Of a DNA stretch of 17,587 nt, positions 1-7,322 are shown piece by piece (within the stretch, counting starts at the first letter, position 1; the number at the start of each line of letters is the position of its first letter). The translations under genes were made by a program, and so were the position numbers. Location: contig DCGO01000097.1 in the NCBI GenBank assembly GCA_002314605.1, positions 23,404 through 40,990 of the forward strand, in the 5' to 3' direction. Origin of the DNA: Lentisphaeria bacterium UBA1776. Lineage in GTDB: Bacteria > Verrucomicrobiota > Lentisphaeria > Victivallales > Victivallaceae. The notes beneath the pieces are model-generated. The model made no database searches. It was not told the origin of the DNA and worked only from the letters and a program-made list of their open reading frames with translations.

Positions 1-796
1 TGCGGCCGGTGCCGCCGCCGGAGGCTACCGAAAAGAACTTGCGTCCGGCTTCCAGACGCTCCTTCTTGTAGGTGCCCATGACCGGATGCTGGAACCGCGT
101 GGGGTTGGTGGAGTTGCCGGTGATGGCGATATCCACGTCTTCTTTCCACATGATGGCGACGCCTTCGCGGACGTCATCGGCGCCGTAGCAGCGGACCGCC
201 AGACGGTCCGGATTGGAGCCGTAAGCGGTCTCGGAAACGATCTTGAGCTCGCCGGTGGCGTAGTCGAACTGCGTTTCCACCCCGGTGAACCCGTTGATGC
301 GGGCGATGATCTGGGCGGCATCCTTGCCGAGACCGTTCAGGATTACCCGGAGCTTGTTCTGCCGGACCTTGTTGGCGGACTTGGCCAGACCGATGGCGCC
401 TTCCGCAGCGGCAAAGGATTCGTGGCCGGCGGTGAAGGCGAAGCACTTGGTGTCCTCGGAAAGGAGCATGCTGGCCAGATTTCCGTGGCCGATACCGACC
501 TTGCGGTCATCCGCCACGGAGCCGGGGATGCAGAAGCTCTGCAGACCTTCGCCCAGAGTCTTGGCGATCTCGCTGGCCACTGTCTGGCCGCGCTTGATGG
601 CCACTGCTGCGCCCACCAGATAGGCCCAGCAGGCGTTCTCGAAACAGATGGGCTGAATGTCCTTGACACGCTGATAGATATCCAGACCCTTGCCTTTGGT
701 GATCTTTTCCGCTTCCTCGATGGAGGCAATGCCGTTGTCGTTCAGAAACTTGTTGATCTGATTGATGCGGCGCTCGTAGCTTTCAAAAAGTGCCAT
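1..796 (-). CDS. GGGtGRT family protein (3' end cut by window edge)
   Basis: Reading leftward from ATG at 794-796, 265 codons stay open to the window edge, so the C-terminus is missing. The product starts MALFESYERRINQINKFL and has no signal peptide or membrane segment, so it should be cytosolic. Residues 260-265 read GGGTGR and the next codon begins with A (as Thr would), matching the family's eponymous GGGtGRT motif. From memory the family is about 330 residues, so some 65-70 are off the window. The start is supported by AAGGAG eight bases upstream. It follows the NifU-like gene by 12 bases, clearly one operon. The molecular function is not established to my knowledge; the recurring pairing with a NifU-like scaffold suggests Fe-S or metal-related work. 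Family call is firm; role is open. Confidence 0.88.
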   Translation of the reverse strand, partial: MALFESYERRINQINKFLNDNGIASIEEAEKITKGKGLDIYQRVKDIQPICFENACWAYLVGAAVAIKRGQTVASEIAKTLGEGLQSFCIPGSVADDRKVGIGHGNLASMLLSEDTKCFAFTAGHESFAAAEGAIGLAKSANKVRQNKLRVILNGLGKDAAQIIARINGFTGVETQFDYATGELKIVSETAYGSNPDRLAVRCYGADDVREGVAIMWKEDVDIAITGNSTNPTRFQHPVMGTYKKERLEAGRKFFSVASGGGTGR

Positions 797-808
797 GATC
801 CGTTCTCC

Positions 809-1531
809 TTATGCCTTGCGCGGGTTGATGACTTTGGCGGCATCGGCGAACCGGCCGTAGGTCTTCTGGAATTTTTTGACGAAATCCTTGACGGACATCT
901 TTTCCAGATCCGCTTCGCTGGTCTTGTTCACAAACTCCATCATCTTGCCGAGGTTGACGAACTCATAGCCGATGACCTTGTCTTCCTTGTCCAGGGCCAG
1001 GCCGGTGACGTAGCCTTCCGCCATCTCCAGATAGCGGACACCCTTCTCGGCGGTGCTGTACATGGTCCCGGTGATGGAACGCAGCTGCTTCAGGTCCTCC
1101 AGACCGGCGCCGATGGGGAGGCCGCCTTCGCTGAAGGCGGTCTGGGTGCGACCGTAAACGATCTGCAAAAAGAGTTCCCGCATGGCGGTGTTGATGGCGT
1201 CGCAGACCAGGTCGGTGTTCAGCGCCTCAAGGATAGTCTTGCCGGGAAGAATTTCAGCGGCCATGGCGGCGGAATGGGTCATGCCGCTGCAGCCGATGGT
1301 TTCCACCAGAGCTTCCTGAATGATGCCGTCCTTCACGTTCAGCGTGAGTTTGCAGGCACCCTGCTGGGGGGCGCACCAGCCCACCCCGTGGGTCAGACCG
1401 CAGACGTCTTTGATCTCTTTGGACTTGGTCCAGGCCCCTTCCTGGGGGATCGGCGCGGGGCCGTGGTTCGGACCCTGGGCGACGCGGACCATCTGCTCGA
1501 CTTCATGCGAGCACTGATAAGGACAGCTCAT
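809..1531 (-). CDS. NifU-like iron-sulfur cluster assembly scaffold protein
   Basis: A 240-residue soluble protein whose middle resembles the IscU/NifU N-terminal scaffold domain, which holds nascent Fe-S clusters for transfer to apo-proteins. The clearest signature is GCSGMTHSAAMAAEILPGKT (from residue 80), which parallels the IscU GC-x-A-x-A-S...GK segment around its second cysteine. Cysteines are at 3, 7, 44, 53, 60, 81 and 110. The third IscU cysteine, about 43 residues after the second, is not seen at that distance, so ligands probably differ from classical IscU. The extra N-terminal CPYQC and a C-terminal extension (about residues 150-240) are not part of IscU. It is the first gene of a unit with the GGGtGRT gene, preceded by AAGGAG and a possible promoter at 1593-1621. 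No IscS/NifS desulfurase is visible in the window. Confidence 0.85.
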   Translation of the reverse strand: MSCPYQCSHEVEQMVRVAQGPNHGPAPIPQEGAWTKSKEIKDVCGLTHGVGWCAPQQGACKLTLNVKDGIIQEALVETIGCSGMTHSAAMAAEILPGKTILEALNTDLVCDAINTAMRELFLQIVYGRTQTAFSEGGLPIGAGLEDLKQLRSITGTMYSTAEKGVRYLEMAEGYVTGLALDKEDKVIGYEFVNLGKMMEFVNKTSEADLEKMSVKDFVKKFQKTYGRFADAAKVINPRKA

Positions 1532-1592
1532 GTTTTTCTCCTTAGGTTTATATGGTTACGGTTTGGTTGAACGATCAATCCATGTTGCATTT

Positions 1593-1621
1593 AATATACA
1601 TGCGCGATATGATTTTTTCCA
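1593..1621 (-). promoter_or_regulatory. possible promoter of the Fe-S scaffold/GGGtGRT unit
   Basis: On the minus strand TGGAAA (1621-1616) and TATATT (1598-1593) are 17 bases apart, about 60 bases before the scaffold gene's ATG. The -10 is the same hexamer as in three other promoters here, but the -35 is poor (4 of 6) and the spacer differs by one base. Plausible only. Confidence 0.35.
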
Positions 1622-1667
1622 GTCTTTTCGGGACTTTTTGGCGAGTTCTTTTCCGGGCGTTTCAGAA

Positions 1668-1716
1668 GGCCGGGATCCGGAGTCCGGCCGGGCGGCGGCA
1701 GAATTTTTCCTTCTGC
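1668..1716. repeat. two tandem small hairpins in the divergent intergenic region
   Basis: A GC-rich dyad (1668-1689; arms GGCCGG/CCGGCC) is followed by a second perfect dyad (1698-1716; arms GCAGAA/TTCTGC, 7-base T-rich loop). They lie just upstream of the DUF2079 gene's -35 box. Neither is followed by a T-run, so I do not call a terminator. They could be operator-like sites or chance in GC-rich DNA. I see nothing else in 1622-1730. Confidence 0.3.
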
Positions 1717-1730
1717 ATCCGGGGGGTGTC

Positions 1731-1758
1731 TTGAAAATGTCCGGTCCGGTGCTAAAGT
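1731..1758 (+). promoter_or_regulatory. probable promoter of the DUF2079-U32 operon
   Basis: TTGAAA (1731-1736), 16 bases, then TAAAGT (1753-1758); the ATG follows at 1788, leaving a leader of roughly 20-25 bases. The -35 matches consensus at 5 of 6 and the -10 at 4 of 6, and the spacing equals that of the better promoters in this window. Confidence 0.5.
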
Positions 1759-1787
1759 ATGATGTCATGACAGGGACTTGAACACTT

Positions 1788-3347
1788 ATGATCTCTTTTT
1801 ACTGGCTGATTTTTCCCGCGCTGGCGGCGGCGGTTCTCGGAATGAGGACTCTCGGACGCCGTCTGCCGCTTCTTCCGGAAAAGACGGCGGGGCGGCTTCT
1901 GCTTGGATTGACAGCGGCGGTCTTCGCCGTCTATGCCATGCTGGGATGGTGGAAATACGGGGCGTTTCAATACGGACTATGGGATTTCGGGATCTACGAT
2001 TCTCTGCTGCACAAAACCGCAGCAGGGGAGGGGATCATGCAGGATTTCCGGGGGGGACTCTACGACCATTTTTCGCCGGTGCTGCTGCTGCTGGTGCCCC
2101 TGTACCGGATATGGGACTCTCCCATGCAGCTTGTCTGGTTCCAGGCGGCGGCCATGGCGGCGGGGATCCCTCTCTTTTATCTGCTTTCAAAAAAATATCT
2201 CCGGAATGCGGGGGCGGCGCTGACGGCGGCAGTGCTGTATGTCCTGAACCCCTACTACTCACGGATCGCACTCTACGATTTCCATATTGAATGTCTTTTC
2301 CCTGCTTTCTTTTTTGGCGCCTTTCTGGCAAGAGCGCATGGGTTCCGCCGGACCGGGGTACTGATTTTGATGGCCTCCATTTTCATCAAGGAGGATTTTG
2401 TGATCCCTGTGGCGGCGACGGGATTCTTCTTCCTTTTCAGCCGTCCGGACCGGAAATACGGGGTCGCACTGATGACATGGAGCGTCCTCATGACCTTTGT
2501 GGTCCTGAAAATCTATTTCCCCTGTTTTTCGACTTCCGGCTACTGGCACTACGGGCGCTACGAACTTCTGGCGCCGACGCTGGAGGGGACGGTACGGAAC
2601 ATCTTTTTTATGCTGAGGCGGGTGGTGATCGGCGGTCCCGGGGCATCGGCAAGTGTGCTGATGAGTCTTCTCCTGCCTTTCGCTCTCCTTCCCCTGCTGC
2701 ACTGGAAAATGTTTCTCTTCGTTCTCCTTCCCGCTCTGGGGATCCAGCTGGCCAGTACGGCGGTACACCAGAATCTGTTGGCAAGTCACTACTCATCGGC
2801 GCTCATTGCCGTGGTTCCTGTGGCGGCGCTGTGGGGCATGCGGGTCCTGCGGGTCCGCGGCGGATTGGCGGGGATTTCGTGGAAGAGGCTGGTTTTCGGC
2901 GTCCTGTGTTTCGGGGCGGTCTGGCACATTTTCACCTGCGATCTCCCCATGACAAGGTACAACAATTACATCACAGGATGGGAAGGCAAATATCACTTCG
3001 GGATGCTCTCCGTGCCCCTTCGTCCCGCCTATTATCTGGGAATGCTGGAGCAGGATATCCGGGGGGAGGAACTGCGTCAGGTCCTGCCCCTGATTCAGCC
3101 GGGAAGCAGGGTGATGTGCCAGAATGAGCTGGGATGTCCCCTCCTCCGTGCGTATCAGGTCCGTGATTTTTCAGGTTCATTGGATGCGGATTATTTTCTT
3201 TTCGATTCTCAACTCTATGGCGGCGGGAACAGTCCGGAGACACTGAATGCGGCACTGCAAACACTGCTGGCGATGCCGGATGTCCGCATTCTGTACCGTG
3301 ACAAGGGGATCCTTCTGCTGGAACGGGCTGCGGGGCGGGCGAAATGA
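1788..3347 (+). CDS. DUF2079 family polytopic membrane protein
   Basis: A 519-residue integral membrane protein with about ten hydrophobic segments, beginning with a hydrophobic stretch at residues 2-19. It carries the hallmark motifs of DUF2079 (PF09852): DFGIYDS at 66-72, DHFSP at 93-97, DFHIECLFP at 164-172 and KEDF at 201-204. These acidic and His-containing loops resemble those of GT-C-type membrane glycosyltransferases, but no reaction has been shown for the family to my knowledge. The ribosome site is weak (AGGGA about 14 bases upstream). The stop overlaps the next gene's start as ATGA, so translation is probably coupled to the U32 gene. Alternative: a mannosyltransferase-like enzyme acting on a lipid-linked sugar. 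Family is firm, function unknown. Confidence 0.85.
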   Translation: MISFYWLIFPALAAAVLGMRTLGRRLPLLPEKTAGRLLLGLTAAVFAVYAMLGWWKYGAFQYGLWDFGIYDSLLHKTAAGEGIMQDFRGGLYDHFSPVLLLLVPLYRIWDSPMQLVWFQAAAMAAGIPLFYLLSKKYLRNAGAALTAAVLYVLNPYYSRIALYDFHIECLFPAFFFGAFLARAHGFRRTGVLILMASIFIKEDFVIPVAATGFFFLFSRPDRKYGVALMTWSVLMTFVVLKIYFPCFSTSGYWHYGRYELLAPTLEGTVRNIFFMLRRVVIGGPGASASVLMSLLLPFALLPLLHWKMFLFVLLPALGIQLASTAVHQNLLASHYSSALIAVVPVAALWGMRVLRVRGGLAGISWKRLVFGVLCFGAVWHIFTCDLPMTRYNNYITGWEGKYHFGMLSVPLRPAYYLGMLEQDIRGEELRQVLPLIQPGSRVMCQNELGCPLLRAYQVRDFSGSLDADYFLFDSQLYGGGNSPETLNAALQTLLAMPDVRILYRDKGILLLERAAGRAK

Positions 3348-5338
3348 AGATCCCGGAACTGCTTTCTCCCGCCGGGACGCCGGAAACGGCCATGGCCGCC
3401 TTTGATGGCGGTGCCGATGCCGTTTACTGCGGGCTGGGGAGGTTCAACGCCAGGGAGCGGGCCGGAAAATTCACGGCGGATTCCCTGGGGCGGGTCATTG
3501 AGTTTGCCCGCCGGAACGGGAAAAAAGTCTATCTGGCCGTCAACACCCTTGTGCGGGAACCGGAACTCCCCGGGGTGATGGAACTGCTTGATACGGCTTC
3601 CCGGCTGGGACCGGATGCTTTGATCCTTCAGGACCCGGGGACCCTGCTGCTGGCCCGGCGCTACTGCCCCGAACTGCGGCTTCACGCTTCCACCCAGATG
3701 GGGATCCATAATTCCGCCGGTCTGGCCGTGGCGGCGGAACTGGGGTTCCGGCGGGTCATTCTGGAGCGGCAGGTCACGCTGGAGGAACTGGGCCGGATGA
3801 TGAAGACGGCACCTCTGGAGGTGGAGGTGTTCATCTTCGGGTCCCTTTGCTGTTCCCTCTCCGGGAGGTGTCTATTGTCCGCCTTCACCGACGGGGAGAG
3901 CGGCAACCGGGGGCGCTGCAAACAGCCCTGCCGCCGCCGCTGGAACGGAAAATTCCTGCTCTCTCCTGCGGATCTGAATGCCATGGAAATCCTGTCCGAA
4001 CTGCGGCGCCTCGGGGTGGCTTCCCTCAAGATCGAGGGGCGGCTCCGCCCTCCGGAGTATGTGTGGAAAACCGCCCGGGCGTTCCGGCTCCTGCTGGACG
4101 GTCCGGAGGACCCGGAACCGGAAAGACTTGAAGAGGCCCGGCAGCTTTTGAACTCCGCTTCCGGCCGTGGCTCTTCCCTGGGATTTTATTTTCCCCGTTC
4201 CATGGCCGGACTCATTGATCCGGACCGCCCCGGCACGTTCGGGACCCCGGCGGCGGAAGTTTGCGGCGTAAAGTCCGGCACTCTGACGGTCCGGTCGGTG
4301 AGCCGCCTTCACCTGGGGGACCGGCTCCGGGTGGTGTCTCCGAACGGGGGCGACGGCGAAACCTTTTCCCTGATCCGGCTGTGGATGGGGGACCGTTCCG
4401 TGCTGGCGGTCCCGCCCGGCAAAGTCTGCCGTCTGGCTTTTGACGGGAAGGTCCGTGCCGGGGACCGGCTGTTCAAGATCGGTGAAAACGGCTTTGATTT
4501 TTCCCGGCGGCTGCAGAACCTGCCGGAACCGGCACTGCCGGCGGATCTGGAAATCGCCGCCTCCATGAAATTTCTGAGTGTCCGTGGGACGGTGTGCGGC
4601 AAATCTTTTGAATGGCAGACGGCAACGGATTTTGCTCCTCCCCGGACATGCCGGGAGGCTGGTTCCGGGATCCGGGCGGCTTTTGCGACCGGTTGTCCGG
4701 CTCCGTGGCGGATCGGCAGGGTCGGGGTCAAAGTCGATGGCGACTTCTTTGTCCCGGCTTCCGTGTGGAAGACGCTCCGCCGGGAATTCTGGGAACAGGC
4801 GGCTGCGGTTCTTCCCCGGGAGGCCCCGGGGGGAGGGGGGGCGTTGCTGCGCTTCTTCCGGGACTATGCCGGATGGAAGGCCGCCGCTTCAGACTTGCCT
4901 CCGGTACCGGAATACCGGCTTCCCTCCTTCTGTTCCGAACTGGATTTGACAGATGAATCCGCCCGGGTCCGGAAAGCGTATGAGGGCGGGATCCGCCGTT
5001 TCCGGGTGACTTCCTGGTACGGTTTCCGGCTCCTGCGGGATCTGAAGGACATTGAGATTGTGACGGCTTTTCCGCTCCCGGCGGATAACTCCGCCGCCGG
5101 TTGTCTCCTGAAAAGTCTGGGTGTCCTGGCCGCCGCCGCCGATCCGGAACTGACTGTGGAAGAGCTGGCGGCACTGCGGGCAAAAGCCTGCATAAGGATT
5201 GAGGATCCGGAAGCTGCGCCGGTGCTGGCCACGCGACTTGCGCTTGCGCCCGGGGTGTGGGCGGGGGCCCGGGGGCGGCTCCGGGTGGAATTTTGCGAAC
5301 GGGAAAAACTTTTTTTCGTCCATGTCGAAAAAGATTGA
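3344..5338 (+). CDS. peptidase U32 family protein, long RlhA-like form
   Basis: A 664-residue cytosolic protein starting MKIPELLSPAGTPETA, the classic N-terminus of the U32 family (PF01136). The family signature EVFIFGSLCCSLSGRCLLS lies at 161-179 and is followed by a second cysteine pair, RGRCKQPCR (C192, C196). C169, C170, C176, C192 and C196 are therefore candidate Fe-S ligands. Despite the name, characterised members are RNA or quinone hydroxylation factors: RlhA (23S rRNA 5-hydroxycytidine), TrhP (tRNA), UbiU/UbiV. Length and the extra C-terminal half (DUF3656-like, from about residue 370) match RlhA, which is around 650 residues, rather than the shorter TrhP. Substrate is inferred, not proven; collagenase-type annotations of this family are doubtful. 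It overlaps the DUF2079 gene by four bases, with no strong ribosome site of its own. Confidence 0.85.
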   Translation: MKIPELLSPAGTPETAMAAFDGGADAVYCGLGRFNARERAGKFTADSLGRVIEFARRNGKKVYLAVNTLVREPELPGVMELLDTASRLGPDALILQDPGTLLLARRYCPELRLHASTQMGIHNSAGLAVAAELGFRRVILERQVTLEELGRMMKTAPLEVEVFIFGSLCCSLSGRCLLSAFTDGESGNRGRCKQPCRRRWNGKFLLSPADLNAMEILSELRRLGVASLKIEGRLRPPEYVWKTARAFRLLLDGPEDPEPERLEEARQLLNSASGRGSSLGFYFPRSMAGLIDPDRPGTFGTPAAEVCGVKSGTLTVRSVSRLHLGDRLRVVSPNGGDGETFSLIRLWMGDRSVLAVPPGKVCRLAFDGKVRAGDRLFKIGENGFDFSRRLQNLPEPALPADLEIAASMKFLSVRGTVCGKSFEWQTATDFAPPRTCREAGSGIRAAFATGCPAPWRIGRVGVKVDGDFFVPASVWKTLRREFWEQAAAVLPREAPGGGGALLRFFRDYAGWKAAASDLPPVPEYRLPSFCSELDLTDESARVRKAYEGGIRRFRVTSWYGFRLLRDLKDIEIVTAFPLPADNSAAGCLLKSLGVLAAAADPELTVEELAALRAKACIRIEDPEAAPVLATRLALAPGVWAGARGRLRVEFCEREKLFFVHVEKD

Positions 5339-5362
5339 TATTTGAGCGGGATGCGTTATATT
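5335..5362 (+). promoter_or_regulatory. promoter of the GH109-type gene
   Basis: TTGATA (5335-5340), 16 bases, then TATATT (5357-5362), with the ATG at 5396 and a leader of about 27 bases. The -35 box overlaps the TGA stop of the U32 gene (5336-5338), so the gene can be transcribed independently. Same layout as the blc and M20 promoters. Confidence 0.7.
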
Positions 5363-5395
5363 AACACAACCATTTAACTTGGAAAGGATTCTGCG

Positions 5396-6637
5396 ATGTC
5401 GAAGAAAAAGAGCGATGCGGTGAAGCTGGCGGTGGTCGGGATCAGCGGCAGGGGGACCGGTCTCATGAACCTTTTGCTGGATATGCCGGATGTGGAAGTC
5501 ATCGGCGTGTGCGATCTGTATGCCGACCGGCTGAAGACGGCGGCGGCCCGGGTGAAGGAAGTCCGGGGAAACAAGCCGGTGGCTTCGACGGATTACCGGA
5601 AACTGCTGGAAATGGACGAGGTCGATGCCGTGGTGACGCCCTCCTGCTGGACCAGCCACGCCCAGATCTGCATCGACGCCATGAATGCCGGTAAATACGT
5701 CGGCACCGAAGTTGGCGGTGCCTGCAGCGTTCAGCAGTGCTGGGATCTGGTGCATACCTCTGAGCGTACCGGCATTCCCTGCATGATGCTGGAAAACTGC
5801 TGCTACGGCAAAAATGAGATGACGGTGCTGAACATGGTCTTCAAGGGGCTGTTTGGCGAACTTGTGCATGCCGAGGGCGGCTACCGCCACGATCTGCGGC
5901 AGGAGGTCTGCATGGGGAAGGAGAACCGGCACTACCGGCTCCGGAATTACCTGAACCGCAACGGGGATGTCTATCCCACTCACGAGCTGGGCCCCATTGC
6001 CAAATATCTCGGGCTCAACCGGGGCAACCGGATGCTGACGCTCTCCAGCATGGCCTCCAAGGCCTGTGGTGCGGCGGCGTGGACCATGGAGCACAAGCCA
6101 GAGGACAGGGATCTGGCCGGAAAACCTTTCGCGCTGGGGGATGTGGTTGTCACCAACATCAAGTGTGCTCACGGGGAAGTCATCACCCTTTTCCACGACA
6201 CCACGCTGCCCCGTCCCTACAGCCGCTGCAATCTTCTGCAGGGCACCAAGGGGATCTGGTCCGAGGACAAGAATGGGTTCTATTTTGACGGCAAGGGCAA
6301 GCCCCACGAATGGGTTCCCACGGAGAAATTCGGCCGTTACGTCCATCCCCTGTGGAAGAAATACGAGACGCTGGGCGTCAAGGCCGGTCACGGCGGCATG
6401 GATTACCTGGTCCTCCGGGGATTCATCGATGCGGTGCGGCGGAAGATCCAGACCCCCATCGATGTGTATGACACGGCATCCTGGATGGTGATTTCCGCTC
6501 TGTCCGAGGAGTCGGCGGCCATGGGCGGTCACCCGGTGGCGATCCCGGATTTCACCAACGGTCACTGGATCGAACGGGAACCGGCGCCGGACAGCCCCTA
6601 CTGCCTGGACCGGGTCTGCAAGTGCGATTACTTCTGA
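5396..6637 (+). CDS. Gfo/Idh/MocA-fold protein of the GH109 glycosidase type
   Basis: A 413-residue protein with an N-terminal Rossmann domain (VVGISGRG, residues 13-20) that binds NAD(H), followed by a GFO_IDH_MocA C-terminal domain. Several blocks match GH109, the NAD-dependent alpha-N-acetylgalactosaminidase family: GGYRHDLRQE, RNGDVYPTHELGPIAKYLG, NRGNRMLTLSSMASKA, DTTLPRPYSR and GHGGMDYLVLRGF. H196 in PTHELGP is the likely equivalent of the active-site histidine in GH109. GH109 enzymes use a transient oxidation/elimination mechanism with retained NAD. Many characterised members carry a Tat signal; this one starts MSKKKSDAVKLAVVG with no signal peptide, so it should act in the cytoplasm on imported glycosides. 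The start is supported by GGAAAGGA upstream and by the promoter. Substrate is not proven: it could be another glycoside, or the protein a plain sugar dehydrogenase. Confidence 0.85.
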   Translation: MSKKKSDAVKLAVVGISGRGTGLMNLLLDMPDVEVIGVCDLYADRLKTAAARVKEVRGNKPVASTDYRKLLEMDEVDAVVTPSCWTSHAQICIDAMNAGKYVGTEVGGACSVQQCWDLVHTSERTGIPCMMLENCCYGKNEMTVLNMVFKGLFGELVHAEGGYRHDLRQEVCMGKENRHYRLRNYLNRNGDVYPTHELGPIAKYLGLNRGNRMLTLSSMASKACGAAAWTMEHKPEDRDLAGKPFALGDVVVTNIKCAHGEVITLFHDTTLPRPYSRCNLLQGTKGIWSEDKNGFYFDGKGKPHEWVPTEKFGRYVHPLWKKYETLGVKAGHGGMDYLVLRGFIDAVRRKIQTPIDVYDTASWMVISALSEESAAMGGHPVAIPDFTNGHWIEREPAPDSPYCLDRVCKCDYF

Positions 6638-6658
6638 CGCTGAACCTGTAACGACTGA

Positions 6659-6698
6659 CCGGGGAAATGCGGGATTATTGCTGCGTTTCTCCGGTTTT
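6659..6698 (+). terminator. intrinsic terminator after the GH109-type gene
   Basis: A 12-base-pair stem (arms 6659-6670 and 6683-6694, two G-T wobbles, 12-base loop) is followed directly by TTTT and a T-rich stretch. It starts 22 bases after the GH109-type stop and extends into the last codons of the convergent blc gene. Read on the minus strand it lacks a T-run, so it acts mainly for the plus-strand gene. Confidence 0.65.
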
Positions 6699-7211
6699 CA
6701 TTTCCGGATAAACGAGTTTCCCGGTATCGAAATTCCGCTGTTTCAGGAGGGCGGTATATTCCGTCAGATATTTTTTTGCCAGACGGGGTTCCCGGACGAG
6801 GATCCAGGCGTAATCTCTGGTCCCGGACGTGACCAGCGCCGCCGAGTAGTCCTGCGCCAGGGCGATGATCCGGTAGGCGCCGTAAAACGGTCGGAAGAAA
6901 CTCACCTCCAGCTCGCCGGAACCGGGGACTTTCTGCCGGGCAATGCCGGAGACCTCCTTCTTTTTCCCTTTCCGTATCCCCCGGTTCAGGACCTGAATGG
7001 TGCCGTCCGGCTGTTTGCGGTATTCCGCCGTAACATGGGTCATGTCCCGCTCAAAGGCGTGGGGCATCCGGGCGGCTTCGTGCCAGATCCCCAGATAACG
7101 CTCCAGCTCAAAGGATGTGACGGCGGGAATGTCCGCCGTGCTTTCTGCACGGTGACACCCGGTGAAGAAGAGACATACTCCGGCGGCAAAAATGAGAAAA
7201 ATGGATTTCAT
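6675..7211 (-). CDS. blc: Blc-type outer-membrane lipocalin lipoprotein
   Basis: A 178-residue lipoprotein close in length to E. coli Blc (about 177). It starts with a lipoprotein signal, MKSIFLIFAAGVCLFFTGC, whose lipobox (F-T-G-C) places the lipidated cysteine at C19. Residue +2 is His, not Asp, which favours the outer membrane. The lipocalin GxW motif is YLGIWHEAARMPHAFERD (W43), and the later SFFRPFYGAYRIIAL and RDYAWILVREP blocks match Blc strand for strand. Blc proteins bind fatty acids or lysophospholipids and are tied to envelope stress and lipid storage or repair. The gene has an AAGGAGG ribosome site and the best promoter in the window. It is a single gene, convergent to the GH109-type gene and divergent from the M20 gene. 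Confidence 0.93.
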   Translation of the reverse strand: MKSIFLIFAAGVCLFFTGCHRAESTADIPAVTSFELERYLGIWHEAARMPHAFERDMTHVTAEYRKQPDGTIQVLNRGIRKGKKKEVSGIARQKVPGSGELEVSFFRPFYGAYRIIALAQDYSAALVTSGTRDYAWILVREPRLAKKYLTEYTALLKQRNFDTGKLVYPEMKTGETQQ

Positions 7212-7234
7212 GACGGCCTCCTTTCTGCACGGAA

Positions 7235-7262
7235 AATATAGCGCTTACGGGACGGTTGTCAA
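7235..7262 (-). promoter_or_regulatory. strong promoter of blc
   Basis: On the minus strand a perfect TTGACA (7262-7257), 16 bases, then TATATT (7240-7235), about 24 bases before the ATG at 7211. Both boxes match housekeeping-sigma consensus closely (6/6 and 5/6). Confidence 0.8.
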
Positions 7263-7287
7263 GCCAGGTTTCGTGGAGACGGGAAAA

Positions 7288-7304
7288 ACAGGAGTTTCTC
7301 CTGT
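7288..7304. repeat. perfect palindrome between divergent promoters
   Basis: Arms ACAGGAG and CTCCTGT (7 bases each) surround a TTT centre. The site lies between the -35 box of blc (to its left) and that of the M20 gene (to its right), about 19-25 bases from each, so it could be a shared operator. On the minus strand it is also followed by a T-run, making an intrinsic terminator for leftward transcription a real alternative. Confidence 0.45.
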
Positions 7305-7322
7305 CAACGAACCGGATTTTTC

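Noticed and set aside
86..1570. 494-codon plus-strand frame across the scaffold and GGGtGRT genes
   Set aside because: It spans two real minus-strand genes and their gap, and no family motif is seen in its translation.
3344..5338. Reading the U32 protein as a secreted collagenase
   Set aside because: There is no signal peptide, and characterised U32 relatives of this size are Fe-S-dependent hydroxylation factors.
4889..6565. 558-codon minus-strand frame opposite the U32 and GH109-type genes
   Set aside because: Both genes on the plus strand have firm family motifs; the antisense product is rich in Pro, His and Arg without domains.
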